A stretch of DNA of 30,980 bases from Anaerofilum sp. (GTDB lineage: Bacteria > Bacillota > Clostridia > Oscillospirales > Ruminococcaceae). This document shows, in pieces, positions 8,356 through 15,509 of the stretch. Every line of letters begins with the position of its first letter. Positions within the stretch are counted from its first letter, which is position 1. The notes beneath the pieces are model-generated. The model worked only from the letters and a program-made list of their open reading frames with translations. It ran no database searches and had not been told where the DNA came from. Location: positions 1 through 30,980 of the forward strand of contig JAHHUF010000008.1 of assembly GCA_020024115.1 (NCBI GenBank), read 5' to 3'. Both the position numbers and the translations under genes were made by a program.

Positions 8356-8501
8356 AACAGCCAGCTTTCTAACAACTCCTGCACAATTTAAGTTTTAAAT
8401 TGTATCAGAAAATCTCAAAAGACAAATCAAGCTGTGCATTGTCATGTTCACCCTGCACAAACAATCATCTGTCTTGCCAATTTATTAGAAAGCCGGCTGT
8501 T
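8356..8501 (-). other. 146-bp closed multibranch structured element, unknown
   Basis: The ends are 17-base inverted repeats: 8356-8372 (AACAGCCAGCTTTCTAA) and 8485-8501 (TTAGAAAGCCGGCTGTT). They differ at one position, which becomes a G-U pair only in minus-strand RNA. Inside are a perfect 9-bp hairpin (ACAATTTAA 8383-8391, TTAAATTGT 8395-8403) and a second arm of two stacked 6-bp stems (8419-8424 with 8470-8475, and 8433-8438 with 8454-8459). The result is a three-way junction. It lies between the aminotransferase terminator and the gtrA-yfhO operon, in sense orientation as their leader. Options are a cis-regulatory RNA, a small ncRNA or a non-autonomous mobile element. I do not recognise it as a known riboswitch. 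Confidence 0.55.
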
Positions 8502-8512
8502 GTCCTTTAAAA

Positions 8513-8540
8513 GCACCAATTCAACAATTGGTTTTTATTT
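8513..8540. terminator. Hairpin at the end of the aminotransferase gene
   Basis: CCAATT (8516-8521), loop CAAC, AATTGG (8526-8531) forms a perfect hairpin starting three bases past the stop codon. On the minus strand it is followed by TGCTTTT; on the plus strand by TTTTTATTT. The stem is short, so termination of the minus-strand gene is probably partial. Confidence 0.5.
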
Positions 8541-9641
8541 ATGTTGAAACTGATTGATTTTTTCAATCACATAAGTTTGTTCCTGTTCTGTCATTCCATT
8601 ATACATAGGCAGGCTCAAAACTTCGTCTGCATATTGTTCTGCAATTGGGAAATCCCCTGCCTTATAACCCAAATATGCGTATGCCTCGCTCAAATGTGGG
8701 GGAATGGGATAGTGAATGATGGTTCCGATTTGATTGTCTTTCAAATATGCCGCCAATTCATCGCGGTATTTTGGAACATGAATCACATACTGATGCCATG
8801 TAGAGTCTGCGTTGGGGCGAACTTTTGGCAAATGAATCAACGGGTTTGAAATCTCGTTGGTATATCGCTGGGCAATTTTAACCCTTTCTGCATTAAACTC
8901 ATCCATATGTGTCAGTTTTACACGCAGCAAACCTGCCTGAAGCTCGTCCAAGCGGCTATTTGTTCCAACCACTTCATTTTGATACCGCACACGGCTGCCA
9001 TAGTTGCGGAACACTCTAAATTTGTCTGCAATTTCTTCGCTGTTTGTTGTGATACAGCCAGCATCGCCAAATGCCCCACAGCCTTTGCTGGGGTAAAAGC
9101 TGAAACAACCGATATCACCAAAAGAGCCGACTGTTTTCCCGTTCCAATGATTGCCATGGCTTTGGGCACAGTCCTCAACCACACGCAGATGATGCTTTTG
9201 AGCAATATTCATAATTTTTGTCATATCACATGCCTGTCCATACAGATGAACCGCCAGAATGGCTTTTGTTTTTGTGGTGATTGCTGCCTCGATTTTATCT
9301 GCATCAAGATTATCATATTCATCTGGCTCAACAAACACAGGTGTTGCACCATTCATAGAAATTCCCATCACACATGCAATATAAGCATTGGAGCAAACAA
9401 TGACTTCATCGCCCTCACCAATTCCCAAAATGCGAAAGCTCATCCATAACGCATCCAAGCCACTTGCAACACCCACACAGTGTTGTGTACCAATATAAGC
9501 TGCCCATTCCTTTTCAAACTCTTTCACTTCGTTGCCAAGGATATACCAGCCACTACGCAGCACTTCAATCGCCCTTTTTTCATATTCCTGAGCATGCAAA
9601 TTATATTGACGGCCCAAATTATTTGGCATTATAAAATCCAT
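8535..9641 (-). CDS. DegT/DnrJ/EryC1 aminotransferase, FdtB/QdtB type
   Basis: The 368-residue PLP enzyme resembles sugar 3-aminotransferases that aminate dTDP-3-keto-6-deoxyhexose using glutamate. The Schiff-base lysine is K186 in SFYPSKGCGAFGDAG, the PLP-nitrogen aspartate is D157 in VVEDCAQSHG, and GLDAL (61-65) and NSRLDELQAGLLR complete the fold signature. The opening residues PNNLGRQYNLH and the strong SKGCGAFGDAG match FdtB/QdtB more closely than the LegC-like aminotransferase at 19806-20972. With the ketoisomerase and GNAT it would yield dTDP-Fuc3NAc or dTDP-Qui3NAc. It appears monocistronic: it has its own consensus promoter and a hairpin after the stop. ATG 9641 has AAAGGAGA seven bases upstream. 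Confidence 0.85.
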   Translation of the reverse strand: MDFIMPNNLGRQYNLHAQEYEKRAIEVLRSGWYILGNEVKEFEKEWAAYIGTQHCVGVASGLDALWMSFRILGIGEGDEVIVCSNAYIACVMGISMNGATPVFVEPDEYDNLDADKIEAAITTKTKAILAVHLYGQACDMTKIMNIAQKHHLRVVEDCAQSHGNHWNGKTVGSFGDIGCFSFYPSKGCGAFGDAGCITTNSEEIADKFRVFRNYGSRVRYQNEVVGTNSRLDELQAGLLRVKLTHMDEFNAERVKIAQRYTNEISNPLIHLPKVRPNADSTWHQYVIHVPKYRDELAAYLKDNQIGTIIHYPIPPHLSEAYAYLGYKAGDFPIAEQYADEVLSLPMYNGMTEQEQTYVIEKINQFQHK

Positions 9642-9691
9642 TGCTGTATCTCCTTTATTGTTTCAAAATCCCATATTGCTATACAGTTTAA

Positions 9692-9720
9692 ATTATAATA
9701 CTTTGAAATATAGGTGTCAA
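9692..9720 (-). promoter_or_regulatory. Perfect-consensus sigma-A promoter for the aminotransferase
   Basis: On the minus strand, TTGACA (9720-9715), exactly 17 bases, then TATAAT (9697-9692) matches consensus at all twelve positions. It predicts a start near 9685 and a leader of about 44 bases. Confidence 0.85.
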
Positions 9721-9963
9721 TATAATCTCATTACCTGTCTTTTTCTGCTTTTTTGTAAATTTTTCATCCTGTTGTTTTATAATGCCAACTCAAAATTTTA
9801 ACATCATATTTGTTCTCAATTTTATTCATTTCACATTTTCATTACAATATACACATAAATTTTATAGCTTTTTCATTCATTATCCTTTATAATAAATATG
9901 ATTCGACCTATCTTTCAAATTTTTCCAATCAATATTTTATATAAATAAAGGAGTTTTTTATCT
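9721..9963 (+). promoter_or_regulatory. AT-rich divergent intergenic region with weak plus-strand promoter
   Basis: This is the plus-side half of the 322-base divergent gap. A TATAAT at 9888-9893 is a plausible -10 for the 9964 gene, but the bases 17 upstream (TAGCTT) are a poor -35. AAAGGAG at 9947-9953 is the ribosome binding site. I see no gene, operator palindrome or RNA structure in the remainder. Confidence 0.35.
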
Positions 9964-11625
9964 ATGAAAAAATGGAAGGGTCTTGCAGTGTTGGGAGCAT
10001 TTGTTTTGTTTGCATTGTATGTGCTTGTAAATCAAATGAACCTGAACCCACTGTATCCTGAATCCGCATTTATCTATTGTGTGTTAATCACCGCTCTTGT
10101 GTTGATTTTCACATTGGATCGTGTGGGTAAACTGATGGTGGTGAACCATCAAAATGGGCAGCCGAATATCAGTTTTGTCCGCAACGCAAAGCCCCAGCGC
10201 TGGCCTGTTATCGTAGTTGGAAGTATCTGGGCAGTTTATTTTCTGGTTTTGATTGGTTCATCGGTTTTGTTTCAGGTGAACGCATTTCGTGACCAGATGC
10301 CAACTTTGACAGAAATGGATTTTGCCAGCGACTTTGACACTGTGAACACCAACCAGCTCCCTATTGTTGACAAACGCATGGCAGAAAAACTGGCTGACAA
10401 AAAGCTGGGCGAACGCCCCAGTTTAGGCAGTCAGGTTGTTCTGGGCGAGCCCACCTTACAGCAGGTGAATGGGCAGCTTATCTGGGCAGTACCAACCTAT
10501 CATTCCGGATTTTTCAAATGGCTCACAAATATGGACGGAACCCCCGGATACATCACAGTTTCTGCCACCAATCCGCAGGATGTTCAATATGTAGACGGCT
10601 ATCAAATCAAATATCAGCCTGGTGCATATTTGTGGCAGGATTTACAATTTTGGGCAAGATTTACCGCTGCTCCTTTTACCGGAATCACCGACCCCAGTTT
10701 TGAACTTGACGACACCGGCCGTCCCTATTGGGTCATCACAACCTACAAAAATCTGCGTGGATTCTCTCTGCCAGAGGCAACCGGTGCTGTGGTAATGGAC
10801 TGTGCAACCGGCGAAAGCAATATGTATTCTATCAACGATTTACCTGAATGGGTTGACCGTGTTCAGCCGGAAAACTTTATTATGGCTCAGTTGAATAATA
10901 AAGGTGAATATGTTCATGGCTATCTGAACTTCAGTGACAAAGACAAATACCGCACCTCTGAGGGCGAAACAATTTTGTATAACAATGGCCGCTGCTATCT
11001 GTTCACAGGTTTGACCAGTGTTGGCGGAGACCAAAGTGCAATTGGCTTTGTTATGGTGGACATGGTAACTAAAGAGCCTCACATGTATCGCATCAGTGGT
11101 GCAACCGAAACTGCTGCCCAGCGTTCTGCCGAAGGCGAAGTGCAGCAATTTGGATATAAGGCTGCATTCCCATTGATTATCAACCTGAACAGCCAGCCAA
11201 CCTATTTTATGACCTTGAAAGATGCTGAAGGATTGATTAAGCAATATGCTTATGTTTCGGTGCAGGATTATCAGACAGTAGGTGTTGGTGAAACCATTCA
11301 GGAGGCTCGTTTGAACTATGAAAAATCATTGCGTTCCTCCCCTACTGGACAGTCTGTCGGAAACATCAGCGGAGATTTAAAAACTATTAAAGGCACAATC
11401 CAGCGAATTGGCAGTGAGTATTCCAGTGCCGGCACTGTATACTATATTGTTTTGAATGAATATAAGGAACTTTTATTTACCATTCAAGGCAGCTTGTCCG
11501 ATGAGCTGGCTTTGACCAAAGAAGGCGACAAGGTTGAGATGACCTATTATCCAAAAGAAACAGCCACTCAGGATGTAGCTTCTTTTGACAACCTTGAGTT
11601 TACTCAAGCCAATTCTCAAGCTTAA
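9964..11625 (+). CDS. Conserved Firmicutes membrane protein, large extracytoplasmic domain, function unknown
   Basis: The 553-residue protein has three N-terminal helices (about 7-25, 36-54 and 80-104) and then about 450 residues predicted outside the membrane. Recognisable stretches are LPIVDKRMAEKLADKKLGE (about 133-151), YHSGFFKWLTNMDGTPGYI, GRPYWVITTY, DLPEWVDRV, YLFTGLTSVGGDQSAIGFVM and GYKAAFPLIINL. From memory these recur in a widespread clostridial protein family that has no assigned function and is sometimes annotated misleadingly; the repeated substrate-like segments resemble PepSY-type folds, which is only a guess. It stands alone on the plus strand between two minus-strand glycan blocks and ends at a strong terminator. 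AAAGGAG lies ten bases before ATG 9964. No catalytic motif is evident. Confidence 0.85.
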   Translation: MKKWKGLAVLGAFVLFALYVLVNQMNLNPLYPESAFIYCVLITALVLIFTLDRVGKLMVVNHQNGQPNISFVRNAKPQRWPVIVVGSIWAVYFLVLIGSSVLFQVNAFRDQMPTLTEMDFASDFDTVNTNQLPIVDKRMAEKLADKKLGERPSLGSQVVLGEPTLQQVNGQLIWAVPTYHSGFFKWLTNMDGTPGYITVSATNPQDVQYVDGYQIKYQPGAYLWQDLQFWARFTAAPFTGITDPSFELDDTGRPYWVITTYKNLRGFSLPEATGAVVMDCATGESNMYSINDLPEWVDRVQPENFIMAQLNNKGEYVHGYLNFSDKDKYRTSEGETILYNNGRCYLFTGLTSVGGDQSAIGFVMVDMVTKEPHMYRISGATETAAQRSAEGEVQQFGYKAAFPLIINLNSQPTYFMTLKDAEGLIKQYAYVSVQDYQTVGVGETIQEARLNYEKSLRSSPTGQSVGNISGDLKTIKGTIQRIGSEYSSAGTVYYIVLNEYKELLFTIQGSLSDELALTKEGDKVEMTYYPKETATQDVASFDNLEFTQANSQA

Positions 11626-11650
11626 CTGCAATATCGTTTAGAATAACAAA

Positions 11651-11690
11651 AAACCAGAGAAGGCAAAATGAACTGCCTCTCTGGTTTTTT
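11651..11690. terminator. Strong, probably bidirectional intrinsic terminator
   Basis: AAACCAGAGAAGGCA (11651-11665) pairs with TGCCTCTCTGGTTT (11674-11687) with one bulged A and an eight-base loop, followed by a T-run on the plus strand. The complementary A-run before it (from 11648) supplies a T-run for the minus strand. It separates the convergent 9964-11625 gene and the thrE pair. Confidence 0.9.
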
Positions 11691-11752
11691 ATTGCTATTT
11701 TTTCAAAAAGGGCTGCAATCCCCATCTTATTGCAAAAACAAAATTTCGTTTT

Positions 11753-12217
11753 TCAGTGCTTTTGGGTTACTTTCTTTTGAAAAATCGGCTGAAACAATCC
11801 GTTTGGTAAGCCAAGCACCAAAACCATCCCCAATGCCAAAGCACCTGCAATTTTGATGGTTTCAGCACCTTTTATCATAGTTAGGGTTGTTTCGCCCATA
11901 ATGAAATAGTAGGCGGTGTAATAGATACCCGCTCCGGGTACCAGTGGGAAAATACCACACAGCAAAAAAACGGTGATAGGTGCTTTTCTTCGGGTGGAAA
12001 ACAAGCGTGCCAAAGCAGTCAAAAGCAGTACCGCAACCAAACTGGCAAACACCGGCGATGGCTGAACCCTCATCATCCAAACATACAGCACCCACCCTGC
12101 GGCACCTGTAATACCACAAAAGACATACTGTTTTAACGGCACTTGAAACAATGCCCCAAAAGCAATGGTACCACAAAAAGAAATGAAAAACTGGTAGATA
12201 AACTCGGTCAGGCTCAC
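11753..12217 (-). CDS. ThrE-type exporter, C-terminal half (YjjB/ThrE_2-like)
   Basis: The 154-residue protein with about four to five helices matches the second half of the threonine/serine exporter family, which is a single chain in Corynebacterium ThrE and two chains (YjjP/YjjB) in many bacteria. Helix-rich stretches include FGALFQVPLKQYVFCGITGAAGW and LLCGIFPLVPGAGIYYTAYY; the FPLVPGAGIY motif is characteristic. It starts at GTG 12217, overlapping the TGA of the upstream partner by four bases (GTGA), a sign of coupled translation. It is the last gene of the long minus-strand run. The substrate is unknown; amino acid or dicarboxylate export would be the family guess. Confidence 0.8.
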   Translation of the reverse strand: MSLTEFIYQFFISFCGTIAFGALFQVPLKQYVFCGITGAAGWVLYVWMMRVQPSPVFASLVAVLLLTALARLFSTRRKAPITVFLLCGIFPLVPGAGIYYTAYYFIMGETTLTMIKGAETIKIAGALALGMVLVLGLPNGLFQPIFQKKVTQKH

Positions 12218-12984
12218 AATCTCACCCCCAAAGCAACTGCTGCAAAGCCAAGAACTGCACCCACACCGGTTGCAATGGACAAACCAATAATTAAGGCATC
12301 CATCAGGCGGATTGTTCCAGAAAGGTAATCAGAATTGAAAAAATCACGGATTGCAGTTGTCATTGCAATTCCAGGCACAAGCGGCATAATGCTGCCAATA
12401 ATCATCTTATCCATATCATGCCCTGCCCCTGTGATAATGCAAATTGCTGCAACTGCTGTGACCAATGCAGCCCCCAAAAGCCTTGTGATGATTTTATTGA
12501 TTTTATATTTTTCCGCTTTGCACAAAAATAATTGAAGTAAAATTCCTGCTACAAAAGAACAGGCAAAATCTGCCAAATTTCCACCAAAAATCAGTGTAAA
12601 AAAGCCTGCTCCTGCACCACACGCAAGCATTTGCAACGGCAAAGACAGAATCGGGATATTCCGAATTCGTTCCAACTCTGCAAAAGCATCTTCCATCGAA
12701 ATCTGCCCCTGTGCAATTTTGCGTGACAATGAATTGACAGCATCCACTCTTGCAAGATGTACACTTGATTGGGGAACATTCTCCAGCCTCGCCACATGGT
12801 TTTTTCCATCTTCCTGCATGCTGGCAAAAATTCCATTGGTCAGTACATACACATGAAACTCATCTGCACCATAGCCAGCCGCCATAATTTCCATTGTTTG
12901 CTGAACTCGAAAAACCTCAGCACCGTTTTCAAGCAAAATTTCTCCTGCCTGCACTGCCAATTCTAACACACTTTGCTGCTGCAT
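12214..12984 (-). CDS. ThrE-type exporter, N-terminal half (YjjP-like)
   Basis: The 256-residue protein begins with a soluble domain of about 115 residues containing AGEILLENGAEVFRVQQTM, ENVPQSSVHLARVDAVN and LSRKIAQGQIS, followed by about five helices with MPLVPGIAMTTAIRDFFNSDYLSG. This is the ThrE/YjjP pattern, which pairs with the YjjB-like protein encoded next. ATG 12984 has AAGGGG upstream, 22 bases after the GNAT gene, so it is probably cotranscribed with the legionaminate genes. Whether the exporter is tied functionally to the glycan pathway or is only a positional neighbour is open. Confidence 0.85.
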   Translation of the reverse strand: MQQQSVLELAVQAGEILLENGAEVFRVQQTMEIMAAGYGADEFHVYVLTNGIFASMQEDGKNHVARLENVPQSSVHLARVDAVNSLSRKIAQGQISMEDAFAELERIRNIPILSLPLQMLACGAGAGFFTLIFGGNLADFACSFVAGILLQLFLCKAEKYKINKIITRLLGAALVTAVAAICIITGAGHDMDKMIIGSIMPLVPGIAMTTAIRDFFNSDYLSGTIRLMDALIIGLSIATGVGAVLGFAAVALGVRL

Positions 12985-13006
12985 GGTGATTTCCCCTTTT
13001 GCTCAT

Positions 13007-13795
13007 TTACTGCTCTGCCAACCATGCAGGCAGTTTTCCTTTAACTGCCCACCAGATTGGTGTTGTTGGGATTGGTTCAAAGCCAATTGTTTGATAGGAT
13101 GCAAACGCCTTCTCTCCTTTTACTCTTGCAAATAGCAGCTTTTTTCCTTCGCTTTGGCACAAAGTTGCCGCCTGTGCAATCATAGTCTGCACCAATTCCA
13201 AATTATTATAATCCAGTTTTGTATACTCATCGCTAAGCATTGCGGTGTCGCCCTGCTCAACATACAAAAGCCCTGCAACTAAAACATTCTTCTGCATGGC
13301 AAACAGCATTTTTCCGCCCCCTCGGCGCAACTCCCGCTGAATATGCCGCAAGGCAAATGCACCATTTGCACTTTCCAAAACAAAGGCTTGCTCTTGAGAG
13401 GAGAGTTCCTGCCGCTTCCAATAAAGCTGACAGTCTGCACTTTCCACCTGACAGGCTGGACGAGTGAGAGCCATCATGTGCAGTTGGTTCATCACTTTAA
13501 CAGAATACCCATGCCGTACAAATGCAGGACGAAGCTGTTCCAAATCCACACTGTCTGGTGCACCATAAAACCGACAAGGAGAAATCTCTCTGCCCAAAAA
13601 TTCTTCTTCTGCCGCCTCAATAGTTTCATCTACATCCAGCCATTGAGTGATAACAGCATAATTGCAGGCATAGCTGACGGGATTTGCTGCAAACAAACGT
13701 ATCCGTCCCCCCGGCAAAGGGAAAGAATCCAGCAAACGCTTATCTGCATACTTTAAAAATGACTCAATTTTCAGTTGAATTTGCTGTTGTGTCAT
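13007..13795 (-). CDS. Divergent GNAT-like protein, possible LegH
   Basis: The 262-residue protein looks like a two-domain GNAT (tandem or degenerate). Its C-terminal half has GKMLFAMQKNVLVAGLLYV, MLSDEYTKLDYNNLELVQTM and KLLFARVKGEKAFASYQTIGF; the last is the usual GNAT motif B end (x-x-Y-x-x-x-GF). The acetyl-CoA loop (R/Q-x-x-G-x-G/A) is not obvious. It lies 18 bases after legF and is the only acetyltransferase-like gene inside the legionaminate operon, so it may supply the 4-N-acetylation step (LegH role). The poor motif conservation makes this uncertain, and it could act on a protein or another metabolite. I chose ATG 13795 (GGAGG five bases upstream) over the adjacent TTG 13798. Confidence 0.55.
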   Translation of the reverse strand: MTQQQIQLKIESFLKYADKRLLDSFPLPGGRIRLFAANPVSYACNYAVITQWLDVDETIEAAEEEFLGREISPCRFYGAPDSVDLEQLRPAFVRHGYSVKVMNQLHMMALTRPACQVESADCQLYWKRQELSSQEQAFVLESANGAFALRHIQRELRRGGGKMLFAMQKNVLVAGLLYVEQGDTAMLSDEYTKLDYNNLELVQTMIAQAATLCQSEGKKLLFARVKGEKAFASYQTIGFEPIPTTPIWWAVKGKLPAWLAEQ

Positions 13796-13816
13796 CAAAA
13801 CCTCCTCTTTATTCTT

Positions 13817-14578
13817 TTATTTACGCATACTGTTCCGCACAGCGGCAAAATCAGGATATTGCTCATACAAATATTTTGCAATTACTTCCATCAAGCGGAA
13901 ATCTTCTTCTGAATCAATATCCAAAATTCCTGTATCCATCATTTTGGTTACACCAATTTTTCCATCCCACAAGATTCCTGTTTTATTTTCTGCCAAGAAT
14001 TTGCGTTCAAACACATAGATGCTTGCATTCAAATCGTAAATTTCGGGGGCTTGCTGTCTTGCGGTAAATGGGCTGGAAATCACCTTTTCCACATGGTCAC
14101 CAACTTTTTTGACCATATTAAAGTAGGGATTGCGGCGAGATTCAGTCACACTAAAGACTAAGTCCAAATCCTGACGCTTTTCTTTTTCTTCAAACGCATT
14201 TTGCACATCTTTTGCAGTGCGCAATGGGCTGGTGATGTCCAAATCCATCACATAATTGTACTGTTTGCCTGTTTTTCTTTCCATTTCACGCAAACTCTGC
14301 TGAAACACAGCCATTTTCGGCACAGCATCACCACTCAGTGCAGCTTCACGCTGAATATAGGTAACTTCGGGATATTTCCCTTTTACCAGTTCCACCAGCA
14401 ATGCAGAATCAGTGTTCAAACAAATATCTACTGCTATATCCGGTCGTTCTGCCTTAAACAGCATTGCAGCTGAAAGTGTGTAATATACCAGAGGTCTTTC
14501 ACAAAAAGTTTTCAAATTTTTATTGCGAAACCCTTTGCTTCCAGCTCTCCCACAGATGGTAATTAACAATCGTTTCAT
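13817..14578 (-). CDS. legF: CMP-legionaminic acid synthetase (NeuA/LegF/PtmB-type)
   Basis: This 253-residue cytidylyltransferase activates a nonulosonic acid with CTP, giving the CMP-sugar donor in the cytoplasm. The nucleotide loop reads ICGRAGSKGFRNKNL (8-22), with MDLDITSPLRTAKDV at 111-125 as the metal/CTP motif and LNASIYVFERKF and DIDSEEDF near the C-terminus. These features fit LegF/PtmB rather than the KdsB group. Its place next to LegG and LegI homologues argues for legionaminate or an isomer over plain sialic acid. ATG 14578 lies four bases after the upstream oxidoreductase gene, whose end carries the GGGGGA binding site. Confidence 0.88.
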   Translation of the reverse strand: MKRLLITICGRAGSKGFRNKNLKTFCERPLVYYTLSAAMLFKAERPDIAVDICLNTDSALLVELVKGKYPEVTYIQREAALSGDAVPKMAVFQQSLREMERKTGKQYNYVMDLDITSPLRTAKDVQNAFEEKEKRQDLDLVFSVTESRRNPYFNMVKKVGDHVEKVISSPFTARQQAPEIYDLNASIYVFERKFLAENKTGILWDGKIGVTKMMDTGILDIDSEEDFRLMEVIAKYLYEQYPDFAAVRNSMRK

Positions 14579-14582
14579 GCGT

Positions 14583-15509
14583 TTATTCCCCCAATGTCAA
14601 CTTTAATACTGCCAATGCCTGTGCTGGAGGATTGATGCTTTCTCCTGTGCCATACAGACTATAATCCAAGAAATATTCCATCTCACGCTCATAACGGCGA
14701 TTGACCGGTTCCGGATACTGCTCAACTGTTTTGTCTGCCAGAGTCAATCTGCCCTCGCCAAAATCAGCAATGACTGTCCCTTCTTTACAAAACAGCTCGA
14801 TACTGCGGCGATAGGTTCTTCCAAAATAGTCCAAATGCACCTCTGCCAACAAGGTGGGATATTTTGCAATGTACACCGAAAGGTCGTCTGAGTCAATTTC
14901 CAGATGAGAATATGTGCCTTTAAAATTCACACATTCCAACGGCTCACCAAACAAATCCACCAAATAATCCCATTCATGAATCAAATCAATGGTAACACCA
15001 CCGCCCATATCTTTATGAGCGGAATACACCTGTCGATAGTCCACATTTGGTCGCCAATCAGGCAAATAGGAAGAGCAAATCACTCGGACAGAATATGGGT
15101 TGAACTGTTTCATCTGTTCTTTCAATGCCAAAAAAGTTCCGCACCAACGCATAGGGGCTGCCACATATGCTTTTTGTCCCTGTTTCAGCCCCAAATCTGC
15201 CAAAGAATAGTCTGTGGAATCAAAAATAGGTTTTTCAATAAAAAAGCTGTCCACTTTCCCTTTCAGCCAGCTCAGTGCCTGAGCGTGCAGATGAGTGGGA
15301 TTGCTGATAAATGCCATATCCCATTCTTCATCTTGCGGAAGCTCAAAAAACTCTCCTTTGAGCATTCCTCTCACTTCATCGGAAAGTTCTTTTTTTCCGG
15401 AACGCCATGCCCAGCACTCCAACGGGATTTCTTTTTCTTTGCACAAAGCGGTCAGATTTCGCAGATGCCTTGTCCCAATGCTTCCCAGCCCTACAAATAA
15501 TGCCCGCAT
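14583..15509 (-). CDS. Gfo/Idh/MocA oxidoreductase A
   Basis: The 308-residue protein has an N-terminal Rossmann motif FVGLGSIGTRHLRNL (5-19) and the EKPIF motif (EKP lysine as in the family) near 92. Mid-protein it has SSYLPDWRPNVDYRQVYSA and GGGVTIDLIHEWDYLVDLFG, which carries the usual conserved His/Asp. Such NAD(P)-dependent enzymes oxidise, reduce or epimerise sugars. The gene sits between legF and a paralogue that shares the YLPDWxPxxxY motif. Members of this type occur in nonulosonate gene clusters, but their step is not established; a tailoring change to legionaminic acid or its precursor is an inference. It begins immediately after the stop of the paralogue (TAAATG), with GAGGGGG inside the upstream coding end. 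Confidence 0.85.
   Translation of the reverse strand: MRALFVGLGSIGTRHLRNLTALCKEKEIPLECWAWRSGKKELSDEVRGMLKGEFFELPQDEEWDMAFISNPTHLHAQALSWLKGKVDSFFIEKPIFDSTDYSLADLGLKQGQKAYVAAPMRWCGTFLALKEQMKQFNPYSVRVICSSYLPDWRPNVDYRQVYSAHKDMGGGVTIDLIHEWDYLVDLFGEPLECVNFKGTYSHLEIDSDDLSVYIAKYPTLLAEVHLDYFGRTYRRSIELFCKEGTVIADFGEGRLTLADKTVEQYPEPVNRRYEREMEYFLDYSLYGTGESINPPAQALAVLKLTLGE

Noticed and set aside
8356..8501. Insertion sequence or MITE with terminal inverted repeats
   Set aside because: No transposase and no target-site duplication is visible at the ends (CTCAA on the left, GTCCT on the right). Kept instead as an unclassified structured element, though a decayed MITE is not excluded.
8535..9641. Assignment of this aminotransferase to the legionaminate pathway
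   Set aside because: A better LegC match exists at 19806-20972 inside the leg operon, while this one resembles FdtB/QdtB and neighbours a ketoisomerase.
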